From Aplysia californica (taxonomy: Eukaryota; Mollusca; Gastropoda; Aplysiida; Aplysiidae): a stretch of 64,000 nt of DNA. A program made the position numbers and the translations under genes. The stretch is from assembly GCF_000002075.1 (NCBI RefSeq), contig NW_004797292.1, forward strand, positions 2,504,732 to 2,568,731, in the 5' to 3' direction. Positions 37,401 through 42,458 of the stretch are shown piece after piece. Below the pieces are notes generated by a model, which made no database searches, was not told the origin of the DNA, and saw only the letters and a program-made list of their open reading frames with translations. The number at the start of each line of letters is the position of its first letter. The first letter of the stretch is position 1.

Positions 37401-38119
37401 CGAGTTAGGGAAGTTAAGGCGGCATGGAAAAGAACTAGCCACCCTACCACAATATGCCGAAGGCCCAGGAAGTTGTCTCACTAACAAGGCAATCCCCAGT
37501 GTCTGGATCGGGTGCGGGAACAACTTTACTTTTATAATTTACATCATTTGGAAACAACAGCATTTCCTGTCACAATGGTGAAAATAGAAACCATCGTAGT
37601 ATTAAGTGGAAAAAAGGCATATTTTCAGAGTGTTGTTTTCCCCTCAGTCTTTACAATGGTTGCAAAAGCTGTGTCCATGTCTTTTATACATTTCTTCATT
37701 TACACGTAGATCTGGTTGACTTAAGTTCAATGTTGAAATAGGCACTGTGGTATTCTTAAGTAGCATGTGATATTAATTCAGTGGCATCTAGGAATGAATG
37801 AAAAAAAAAATATGACGTGTTACACTGCTGTTTCAGTGTTATGCTTCAACTGCTGCTCGCTTGATTTTGCTTTGTGTGCCAATCTCTTGATTGATGATAA
37901 TTATAATCACATTTAAATTGATCGATAATTTTTCCATTTCTCTTTCTGTCTGCGATGTAGGACAATGAGGAACTGGAGACCAGCATGAGTATTCGAGTGG
38001 CTGACGTGGAGTCCCTGGACTCGCTAGCTTCCCTCACGGACTCTGTGACCTCTGGCCACACAGAGGAGTTTGCTGGCTCAGGGGGTGAGTTTTGAGGAAT
38101 TATGATGATAGTAATAATA

Positions 38120-38161
<42 letters not shown>

Positions 38162-41100
38162 TTAATAATGATAATAATGATATTGATAATAATAATAAAC
38201 AACATTTATATAGCCCTTAGCCCTGGTTAAAGTACACAGGCTCTGAGTGCTTTACAATACAATGCAATGCAGCAGTAACATAAAATGTTAAGTTCTGACC
38301 AAAAGGAAATCTCTCTTAGTATTCATCTTGTCTCTCACGTGTCACTTGCACAGGGATGGTTAGTCTCCTGATTTTTTCTAAAGAAAACCATGTTTTGTTT
38401 GAATGGAAATTTGGGGGCAGACTTTGTGCTGTTGAAGCTAGAGAGGTGAGCAGAGTACGTCTGATTCCCTGTAAAGACTTCTCTGTTGACACCCACCCCT
38501 TGGCACTCCTATGACCTTATGCAGTTGCGAGCGCCGTAAAACCTCTACTAGAACAAAATTCATATGACCTTATGCAGTTGTGAGCGCCGTATAACCTCTA
38601 CTAAAACAAAAATCATATAACCTTATGCAGTTGCAAGCGCCGAAAAACCTCAACTAAAACTAAAACAAAACTCTCTGTTTTTGTCCAGGAGCTGCTGCGG
38701 CCAGTGTGGACTCCCACTCCAGCGACAGTCAGATGTCCTCAGACCCGGCCAGCCTAGTGCGCAGCAGCAAGAGGAAGCGCAAAAACCCCCTGGGATTGGA
38801 CGACCCGGGGCCGGCCACTCCGGGCAGCTGGATACGGACAGCGTCCAGGTGAGAGAGGGAGAGGGAGGGTGAACAAGAGAGAGAGGGAGGAAAGCAGGGA
38901 GAAAAAACAAAGGGGGAGGGAGGAAAGGAGGGAGGGAGAGAGAACAAGGGAGAGTGAGGAAAGGAGGGAAAGTGATAGAGAGGGGGAGGGGGGGAAGGAG
39001 GGAGAGAGAGAGAACAAGGGGGGAGGGAGGGAGAGTGAGAGAGAGAGAGAGGGGGAGAGAACAAAGGGTGCCTAGTGCGCAGCAGCAAGAGGAAGCGCAA
39101 GAACCCCCTGGGATTGGACGACCCGGGACCGGCCACTCCGGGCAGCTGGATACGGACTGCGTCCAGGTGAGAGAGGGAGAGGGAGGGAGAGGGAGGGAGA
39201 GAGAACAAGGGGGGAGGGAGGGAAGGAGGGAGAGTGAGAGAGAGAGGGAGGGAGGGAATGGGGGAGGGAGGAAAGGAGGGAGGGGGAGAGGACAAGGGAA
39301 GGAGGGAGAGAGAGAGGGAGGGAAGGAGAGAGAGAGAGGGAGGGAGGGAAGGAGTTAGGGTGGGAGAGAGAGACAGACAAGGAGGGAGGGAGAGAGACAG
39401 AGAGGGAGACAGAGAGAGAGAGAGACTTGTTTCTTAAGTCGTTGTGCTTTTTCAGTCGTTGTGAGTATTCTAAGGTGGATACTGTGCACTTTTCAACTTT
39501 GAATATATGGAGGTTTATGGGAGCCCACCATGTGTGGATGAAAGGAATGAAATGTGGAATGGAATTCCCAGTGTCTTTTGGTAACAGGAGACAATAAGTA
39601 ATACTAATACCTTTTGTGCACTGACGTCCTTGAGAAGAGTTGAATTACATTTTTCCGAAGAACAGTATTTTATTGAAATGAGCTTAGCCTGATAAAATTA
39701 GTAGAAATAGTATTAGTATGAAAGAAAAAAAAAGATGCCTTTTTTATCAATATCCAATATTTTAAAGAAATTATCATTTATTCAGTGTGAGGATCCCTGG
39801 ACGTGAACATTTTGCTCACTGACTTCATTTTTATCTCATTTCAGTTTGCTGATGAAGATCTCCAGATTTAAGGGATCTCCAAGAGATAGAACGGAAATAC
39901 CAGCGGCCGAATGGTTTACCTTTCCAGGTGCTCTAGGCTACTCTGTTTTGAAATTGTTCCTTGTGTTAATTGCCAGATGTGAGAAAAAGTTTAATTTACG
40001 TAATTTTTTAATCTGTGGTGTCGAGATTTGGTCAAGTACACTGGGGTCTGCTTAAACTGAAATCTGTTTTTTTTTATAGTAGAGGGTTTTACGGCACTCA
40101 CAACTGCATAAGGTCATATGAGCGCCAAAACTGAAATCTGTGGGACTGCAGGATTTTATTCCAGATTAGCCAGGTTTTTTATTTTGAAAGGTGGCACAAG
40201 TAGAATTTAAAAAAGAAAATGTGGGAATTTTTTTTTCCAATTAACTGTTGATTTAGAAAGAACCATGTTCGGTTTAAGAGGATTCCATGGTATTTCATTT
40301 TCTGTTTTTTTACCCAATATTTTTACCTGTAATGAAATCTTTTTAAGAATGTGCAGTGACAGCACTTTTATAATCAGTGAGATATATAGGTTTTAATTTT
40401 TTCTCAGTTTTCTCAATTTTTTAATTTTTTTGTTTGTTTGTTGCAGTTGACCCCCAGGATGCCCCTGATTATTATACTGTCATTCAAACTCCAATGGATT
40501 TCTCCACTATGAGGAAAAAACTTGAAGTAAGTCTTTCTTGGCTGCTTTTCTAGATAATGAAGTGTATGCAGTTTAATTCTATTCGTGTATAATGTTATCA
40601 GCAAAGCTCTTGTCTTTTCCTATAGGTGAAAGATACTTAAGGAACTGCCAAGAACTTTTTTTGTGGTCCATTGCGCTTTGTTGAGTCGTATAATAACGTA
40701 TGTTAAATACCTTACTCATGAATGTTTTTTTTCTTTAAGTACAGCAGCAGGTGTAAAAGGCTAAAAGGGTATGCATATGATGTAGGATATTGATCTCTGA
40801 CATATTGTGCGAGATTTTGCATTGCAAGCGAGGAGATGGTAAATCATTGTCCATTTGTGTTGTAATGTTGTCTGGCCCGTCAGAAACATGCTCAAGTGGG
40901 TGGTTGGCGGGTGCTCTGGTGTGGTTTGCTTTTTCTTTCCTATTGAACATCTATCGTCTTTATCTCCCCTCCTCCTTTTCTTGTGTTTGTTACTCTCTTG
41001 TAACACCTCTAATCTTCGGCACTTATATGACCTTATTGTGTTGCAAATGCCGTAAAACATTTACTAAAACTAAAAACATGCTCAAGTGGACAAGAGAGAT

Positions 41101-42458
41101 ATAGTCCGCTGTCCTCCTCATGTGATTCTGCTCATGTGGCACAGTCTCTTTGGCATGGAGGATGGGGGGAGTATCTTCACTCAGCTGTTACTTCCTTCGT
41201 TTTGTGTGAATCTGTTTTTGAGCTGATCTGTCAACCAGTTGGGTTTTTTTGTTTTTTGTTTTTTTAATGTATGTGCTTTATACGCCTCTAGTGGCACAAT
41301 TTAGATCATCTTTGGAGGTGGGCTTCTGACCCTGCCTGTCAGGGCCGACCCATGCTGAGAGGGATGCAACATCCCAACGGAAAGACGAGGATTCTAGATA
41401 AAAAATTTCTCCCAATTTGGGAATCGAACCCGGGTCTCTTGTGTGCAACAGCGAAGTGCCTAAGCGCTACTCCTCAGACGGCGATAACCTCTTGGTGTCA
41501 AGAAGGTCTTTCGTTAATTGTATAGGTTAAATGCTCCTATCAATGTTGTAGAATTATTTAAGAGCCAGATGAATTTCTCCCCCTCCCCCCCGTTCTTTGT
41601 GTCCATCTGTCGTTCTTCTTCATTGAGTTGAATGACCAACCATCACTGCATCAGTGTACTTCCCTTTACTCACTTTCAAACTGTCCCTCAAAACTCATCC
41701 AGAAGCAAAAAATTTCAAGAAGTGTTTTGCCGTTTTGTCTGATGGTTTTGTCTGCCGTCTTGTTTCCCCCTCAGAATGGCCAGTACAGCTCATTCGAGGA
41801 GTTTCAGGCGGACATGGAACTGATCCGCACCAACTGCTACCTGTACAACAGCGAGGGCACCAAAGTGCGCTGCGACTGCGACGAAGTCATGACCTTCTAC
41901 AGGTCGGAGCTGGCCAAACTTCAGGAGAAGCAAGCTAACAAGGTACAATGCCTGGATCATTTATTGATTTTCTTACTATATCAGTAATATTGAGTTCTGT
42001 CATTTATAAGATCAGAATTACTCTTAATTTGTTTCTTAACCCCTATCTAGTGAGTAGTATTCCTATAGCTGGATTACCAGTCAGGACTGTCCTTGGCCGT
42101 TGCCAGTTTTTGCTAGAAAAAACACGTACGGTCAAACCTTATTTTATTGCCCTCTCTCATACAGCCAGGTGTTACCCCTGTGGAGGCATAATGCAGAAAA
42201 GCAGAAGAATGTTGTATCCATTTTTTTAAAAATGCTACTGTTCACATAGTTATATATTTATTATTTTGTGTTATGCTAAGAGCCTATTTTTAATTCTGGT
42301 AAAGAGAAAATTCTGTGTGCCGTATAATTTTTTTACAAATTGAGTTTCAAAATGAATTTCTAAGCTTTTTGTAATCCATTTTCTTTCAGACTTTCATGCC
42401 GAACTCTTCACCCTTGAAAAGACCACGAGTGGAGGAAAAGAGCAGCCAAAAACTTTGA
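12847..42458 (+). CDS. EMSY: EMSY-like transcriptional repressor with a C-terminal bromodomain
   Basis: Twenty-seven coding exons join without a frame break into 1377 codons (4134 nt). In vertebrates EMSY binds BRCA2 and HP1-type proteins and works with Sin3/KDM5 repressor complexes in the nucleus. Seen here: ENT domain (about residues 1-80), the EMSY blocks [55 protein letters not shown] and LAEAQID, in the same order as human EMSY (1322 aa). A basic KRKRK lies at 1219-1223, a bromodomain at about 1239-1352, and a final basic [10 protein letters not shown]. The start ATG (12847) has A at -3 and aligns with the human start. Introns carry most SINEs of the window, all A and B copies in sense. 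Exon coordinates are in the four part entries. Confidence 0.93.
13407..13562 (+). mobile_element. TTAA-flanked MITE family b, copy 1
   Basis: It begins TTAACCCTTTGCAGTCACAT and shares its body with 56950-57118 (GCAAAATACCCCATCT-like, GTCACCCAGCCAGGAG, GACTGCAACAGACTTCT, CTGCCGCATTATT). The right end is eroded (CAAAATGTTAG). Confidence 0.75.
13582..13661. repeat. (AT)n microsatellite
   Basis: About 80 bp of AT repeats, 35 bp upstream of the EMSY exon 3 acceptor. Confidence 0.95.
14826..15155 (+). repeat. 58-bp duplication over the EMSY exon 4 donor, split by a SINE
   Basis: The segment ATGGAACAAAGATGGTAGCT ... TTTGTATTGTCAGATT occurs at 14826-14883. It starts again at 14884, is interrupted by A4 after TGTCATTGA, and resumes at about 15099. 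The second partial copy keeps the GATGGTAGCT donor; the third has GATGGAAGCT and lost the GT. Confidence 0.85.
14915..15094 (+). mobile_element. A-type SINE copy A4
   Basis: Full-length A element with diverged arms (GGTGCTC/GAGTGCC, pairing kept with G-U). About 30 bp of direct repeat flanks it (GACATTGAACAAAGATGGTA and GACATGGAACAAAGATGGAA). Confidence 0.88.
16010..16109. other. Assembly gap, 100 N between poly-C tracts
   Basis: Exactly 100 N, with about 14 C on the left and 16 C then (CA)n on the right. The size is probably a placeholder; a poly-C/poly-G run defeated assembly. It lies in the intron between EMSY exons 5 and 6. Confidence 0.97.
16250..16385 (+). repeat. E-type SINE, degenerate
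   Basis: GTGGGCACTAGAAGC, GTTATTTCTGTCTGTCT, CAGCTCAAATTGACCTTTAT, TGTGTAGATGTGTTTCTCAC. The order matches E2; the hairpin arms are eroded. Confidence 0.45.
16420..29103 (+). CDS. EMSY: EMSY exons 6-16: Ser/Thr/Pro/Val-rich central region
   Basis: Coding pieces: 16420-16652, 17299-17542, 18555-18673, 20640-20847, 22746-22898, 23541-23684, 24822-24946, 25838-25984, 27038-27152, 28330-28594, 29057-29103. The region is low complexity, as in vertebrate EMSY, with anchor blocks [52 protein letters not shown] and [14 protein letters not shown]. Exon 15 has an Ala/Thr run and a Gln-rich stretch. Donor and acceptor phases all match. The assembly gap falls in the intron before exon 6, and no expected EMSY block seems lost there. 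Confidence 0.9.
17714..17914. mobile_element. Foldback MITE, copy 2
   Basis: Outer inverted repeats AGTAAGTCTCTATTTT and AAAAATTAGAGACTTA, and inner arms CAGTGCTTTCTTG and GAGAAAGCACTG, enclose the same core as 7715-7853. EMSY intron 7. Confidence 0.7.
18984..19133 (+). mobile_element. E-type SINE (E2), full length
   Basis: 150 bp with 11-bp target-site duplications CTTACTGACAC (18973-18983 and 19134-19144). The head GTGGGTGGTTGGAGGGCGCC resembles A. The 3' end has AGCACA - AGATGACCATTATTGTGTC - TGTGCT, a perfect 6-bp stem, then TTTACTCAAAC and an (AAAC)n tail. This is the same tail plan as A, B and C with different stem bases. Confidence 0.85.
19462..19641 (+). mobile_element. A-type SINE copy A5
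   Basis: Full length, with stem GGCACTT/CAAGTGCC and 12-bp target-site duplications GAAGATTGCTTT (19450-19461 and 19643-19654). Confidence 0.92.
20036..20430 (+). mobile_element. B-type SINE copy B2
   Basis: Full-length B element (about 390 bp): GGGCAGTGCCACTGACTGTA, CATTCCCAAAAGGGGGACAT, body as in B1, hairpin GTCAC-TCTCTT-GTGAC, terminal stem around ATGACCTTATGCAG with diverged arms (GGTGCTC/GAGCACT). Confidence 0.88.
20445..20627 (+). mobile_element. A-type SINE copy A6, next to exon 9 acceptor
   Basis: Full length, perfect GGCGCTC/GAGCGCC stem. Target-site duplications TCATGACTA at 20436-20444 and 20628-20636; the right one runs into the exon 9 acceptor (ACTACAG at 20633-20639). The insertion therefore landed within about 12 bp of a splice site. 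Confidence 0.92.
20920..21058 (+). mobile_element. A-type SINE copy A7, internal deletion
   Basis: Head and tail are intact; the pyrimidine-rich middle between TATCGTCC and TTGTAACACC is missing, removing one arm of the small hairpin. Terminal stem GGCGCTC/GAGCGCC kept. Confidence 0.88.
21059..21489. other. Intron 9 sequence, no feature recognised
   Basis: Anonymous AT-rich sequence between A7 and the LINE fragment. Confidence 0.4.
21490..22575 (+). pseudogene. LINE reverse transcriptase fragment in EMSY intron 9
   Basis: Translated blocks in order: [20 protein letters not shown] (upstream linker), [29 protein letters not shown] (motif A region), SRVRQGCAL (motif B) and LLFADDQSL (FADD motif C). 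Order and spacing fit the palm of non-LTR retrotransposons of the RTE/Jockey type. Stops and frame changes break it several times, and the 3' half is absent after motif C. Same strand as EMSY. Confidence 0.85.
23319..23500 (+). mobile_element. A-type SINE copy A8
   Basis: Full length; the terminal hairpin loop has an extra AT (CATATTATGACC). It ends 40 bp before the exon 11 acceptor. Confidence 0.9.
23800..24165 (+). pseudogene. LINE 3' end with (GAT)n tail
   Basis: Translation includes [21 protein letters not shown] followed by a stop, the typical last residues of a LINE protein ('W..I..LA.DR..W'), then GGTGAGAAATGCAATGATGA and (GAT)n. A 5'-truncated copy. The 5' part (23805-23945, GGGGGGCGCCATAG ... 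CGACCCAG) looks like unrelated repeat. Confidence 0.7.
24278..24679 (+). mobile_element. B-type SINE copy B3
   Basis: Full length with 11-bp target-site duplications GATTACGTTAT (24267-24277 and 24680-24690). Terminal stem GGCGCTC/GAGCACC. Confidence 0.92.
25055..25232 (+). mobile_element. A-type SINE copy A9
   Basis: Full length; AT-rich tail subtype (GGCACTT ... CAAATGCTG), stem partly decayed. Confidence 0.88.
25242..25420 (+). mobile_element. A-type SINE copy A10
   Basis: Nearly tandem with A9, 10 bp downstream, same orientation. Stem decayed (TGCACTT ... CAAGTGGG). Confidence 0.88.
25489..25830 (+). repeat. Duplicated intron segment flanking A11
   Basis: AGTGCTATTACAATG ... TTTTGACTCGAGCAAACATT (25489-25578) recurs at 25761-25830 with about 17 bp less and several changes, on the two sides of A11. 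The right copy leads into the exon 13 acceptor. Confidence 0.8.
25579..25757 (+). mobile_element. A-type SINE copy A11
   Basis: Full length; GGCACTT/CAAGTGCC subtype. Confidence 0.9.
25985..26410. repeat. 43-bp minisatellite starting at the exon 13 donor
   Basis: Units of GTCTGCTTGTCTGTCTGTGT plus GTGAGCACGCTTGTGTGTAT. GTCTGC starts at 25992, 26035 and 26078, a 43-bp period; later units vary. The donor of exon 13 (CAG|GTTTGT) is its first bases. Confidence 0.88.
26533..26714 (+). mobile_element. A-type SINE copy A12
   Basis: Full length, diverged head (GTGGGCGGTTGGCAGGTTGT); GGCACTT/CAAGTGCT arms. GAAGATCC occurs on both sides. Confidence 0.88.
27153..27450. repeat. 73-bp tandem repeat starting at the exon 14 donor
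   Basis: Four units of GTAATGTATGGTTTAGAAAA, GTATTTGGTACATAAGCT, GAGATAAGACAGTTTTT. GTATGG starts at 27163, 27236, 27308 and 27381. The first unit begins at the GTAATG donor itself, so donor-like GTAATG is repeated three more times. Confidence 0.9.
27740..27835 (+). repeat. L2/CR1-like 3' tail
   Basis: GTGAAGCGCATAGAGCTTG ... GTGCTATACAAATGCTAT, then (ATT)n. This is the common AGCGC...GCTATA hairpin tail of L2/CR1-type elements and their SINEs. Confidence 0.55.
27992..28226. mobile_element. TTAA-type MITE family c
   Basis: Terminal inverted repeats TAACCCTATCCGTAC and GTACGGATACGGTTA (one mismatch) enclose about 205 bp without coding capacity. Left flank is TTAA, right is TTATAA. Confidence 0.75.
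29395..29745 (+). mobile_element. E-type SINE (E3) split by A13
   Basis: GGCGTGGTTGATGGGTGCCA ... CCATTTCTGTCA, then the A13 insertion, then TTTCTGTCAATC ... AAATGACCATTCTTGTGT and GTGATGTGCCTCTC. E3 is therefore older than A13. Confidence 0.65.
29463..29642 (+). mobile_element. A-type SINE copy A13, nested in E3
   Basis: Full length with 10-bp target-site duplications ATTTCTGTCA (29453-29462 and 29643-29652). AT-rich tail subtype. Confidence 0.9.
30367..38084 (+). CDS. EMSY: EMSY exons 17-23: C-terminal EMSY blocks
   Basis: Coding pieces: 30367-30542, 32310-32415, 32818-33145, 34044-34168, 36105-36364, 37074-37223, 37961-38084. Exon 19 holds [12 protein letters not shown] and [14 protein letters not shown], matching LDPQTGLFYRS and SLMEAQID of human EMSY. 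Exon 22 begins with a Gln run and then [15 protein letters not shown], which resembles the human VEPSGLLELNNF region. Exon 23 is acidic (DNEELETS), like the human C-terminus, which ends soon after. The exon 22 acceptor may be used at either of two CAG triplets (37073 or 37076). Confidence 0.9.
30605..30788 (+). mobile_element. A-type SINE copy A14
   Basis: Full length; GGCACTT/CAAGTGCC stem. ATAAATGTTAT flanks it on both sides. Confidence 0.9.
30807..31103 (+). mobile_element. TTAA-type MITE family a, copy 1
   Basis: Ends TTAATTAGCTCTTTATCTCC and GCCAGAGATAAAGAGTTAA form terminal inverted repeats; a GC-rich part has CTGTCAGCGGCTCACCGGCA. The copy at 51131-51437 is in the opposite orientation. 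Confidence 0.85.
31268..31451. repeat. (AT)n then (GT)n microsatellite
   Basis: About 115 bp of AT repeats followed by about 65 bp of GT repeats. It creates long Tyr-Ile and Cys-Val open frames that are not genes. Confidence 0.97.
31883..32286 (+). mobile_element. B-type SINE copy B4, next to exon 18 acceptor
   Basis: Full-length B with a C-rich start (CCCCCACCCCC), a shortened small-hairpin region, and a perfect GGCGCTC/GAGCGCC stem. Its tail CAACTAAAACAAAAAC ends about 23 bp before the exon 18 acceptor (32309). Confidence 0.9.
33146..34043. other. EMSY intron 19, little recognisable
   Basis: Anonymous sequence with a GGGTGTGGGTGGGGTGGGGG run (33346-33370). A block at 33557-33605 (TTAACCCTGATGGCCCCGGG) may be one end of a TTAA-type MITE; a similar start lies at 61184. 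Confidence 0.4.
34195..34252 (-). repeat. SINE 3' tail, solo, antisense
   Basis: Tail only, on the minus strand (reverse of GGCACTCATATGACCTTATA ... GAGCGCCGTAAAACCTCTAC). One of two antisense tail-only copies inside EMSY. Confidence 0.7.
34687..34933. mobile_element. MITE family f
   Basis: Terminal inverted repeats TGGTCGCTTTTAAGCTCAAG and CTTGTCCTTAAAAGCGACCA (about 27 bp arms with mismatches) enclose a noncoding AT-rich core. Confidence 0.75.
35130..35245 (+). repeat. L2/CR1-like 3' tail
   Basis: TGTAAAGCGCTCAGAGCCTG ... TTGAGCGCTATATAAATG then (ATT)n. An antisense copy of the same tail is at 38197-38290. Confidence 0.6.
35312..35457. mobile_element. MITE family e, copy 1
   Basis: Ends TGTCTCCTTGGTTTTATGC and ATAAAACGAAGGGGACA; body shares GCATAATTTAGCAAAAT and CATTTTTGGGCTCA with 45578-45754. 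Confidence 0.7.
35679..35853 (+). mobile_element. A-type SINE copy A15, diverged
   Basis: Head GTGGGTGGTTGGCGGGTTTT, diverged middle and tail (GGCACCTATGTGAGGCAATT). The oldest-looking A copy in the window. Confidence 0.8.
35856..36033 (+). mobile_element. A-type SINE copy A16
   Basis: Full length, directly after A15, GGCGCTC stem with GAGCTCC partner. It ends about 70 bp before the exon 21 acceptor. Confidence 0.9.
36365..37073. other. EMSY intron 21, nothing recognised
   Basis: AT-rich anonymous sequence and one poly-G run (37011-37026). Confidence 0.5.
37264..37531 (+). mobile_element. D-type tRNA-derived SINE
   Basis: Box A-like TGGTGGAGCGGTTGGTGCG and box B GGGTTCGAGCCTC, then a poly-C run and GCCGAAGGCCCAGGAAGTTG. 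It is flanked by 14-bp target-site duplications TTATAATTTACATC (37250-37263 and 37532-37545). It lacks the shared hairpin tail of the A, B, C and E families. Confidence 0.85.
38100..38290 (-). repeat. (AAT)n and antisense L2/CR1-like tail
   Basis: (AATAAT)n at 38103-38195, then the reverse of ATGTTACTG...TGTAAAGC...CTCAGAGCCTGTGTACTTTA, matching 35130-35245. Confidence 0.6.
38417..38668 (+). mobile_element. B-type SINE 3' part (B5) with three tandem hairpin tails
   Basis: B body from GCAGACTTTGTGCTGTTGAA to the first tail (38508-38557), then two further tails at 38558-38611 and 38612-38668, each with its own ATGACC/ATAACC loop and AAAAC end. The last ends 20 bp before the exon 24 acceptor (38688). 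Confidence 0.85.
38689..42458 (+). CDS. EMSY: EMSY exons 24-28: basic linker, bromodomain, stop
   Basis: Coding pieces: 38689-38848, 39845-39927, 40447-40526, 41775-41942, 42390-42458 (TGA at 42456-42458). Helix Z is about [16 protein letters not shown] (1238-1253); the ZA loop is [15 protein letters not shown] with PMDF; then [10 protein letters not shown] and NCYLYN. The acetyl-lysine-binding Asn is N1324 and the paired Tyr is Y1281/Y1282. The [10 protein letters not shown] stretch resembles BPTF and BRD4 bromodomains. All five exons keep phase with exon 23, so a fusion protein is the simplest reading. Human EMSY has no bromodomain. A separate gene with its own start is possible but no start codon context supports it. 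Confidence 0.85.
38752..39182 (+). repeat. 318-bp tandem duplication copying the 3' part of EMSY exon 24
   Basis: Exon 24 bases from GCCTAGTGCGCAGCAGCAAG to the donor CGTCCAG|GTGAGA (38752-38848) recur at 39070-39166, offset 318, followed by the same purine-rich intron start. The second copy differs at three sites by eye, all third-codon and silent (AAA/AAG, GGG/GGA, ACA/ACT). It has a donor but no pyrimidine tract or acceptor before it. Confidence 0.92.
38849..39436. repeat. Purine array (GGGAGA)n
   Basis: Almost pure A/G on the + strand on both sides of the duplicated exon piece. It yields false Arg/Glu/Gly and Ser/Pro/Leu open frames. Confidence 0.95.
40073..40130 (-). repeat. SINE 3' tail, solo, antisense
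   Basis: Reverse of TTTGGCGCTCATATGACCTT ... GAGTGCCGTAAAACCCTCTA; no body. Confidence 0.7.
40893..41078 (+). mobile_element. A-type SINE copy A17
   Basis: Full length; AT-rich subtype; AAACATGCTCAAG occurs on both sides as target-site duplication. Confidence 0.9.
41380..41490 (-). repeat. tRNA-like SINE head, antisense
   Basis: On the minus strand: GAGGAGTAGCGCTTAGGCAC (box A region) and GGGTTCGATTCCC (box B). It is not a functional tRNA because no acceptor stem pairs. Family unclear. Confidence 0.5.

Noticed and set aside
38729-39437. Ser/Pro/Leu-rich and Arg/Glu/Gly-rich frames of 67-188 codons
   Set aside because: Both strands of a purine array; no start context or homology.
38689-42458. 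Bromodomain exons as a separate gene
   Set aside because: No start codon with a plausible context or promoter was seen between 38084 and 38689, and exon phases continue from EMSY. Kept as the alternative to the fusion.
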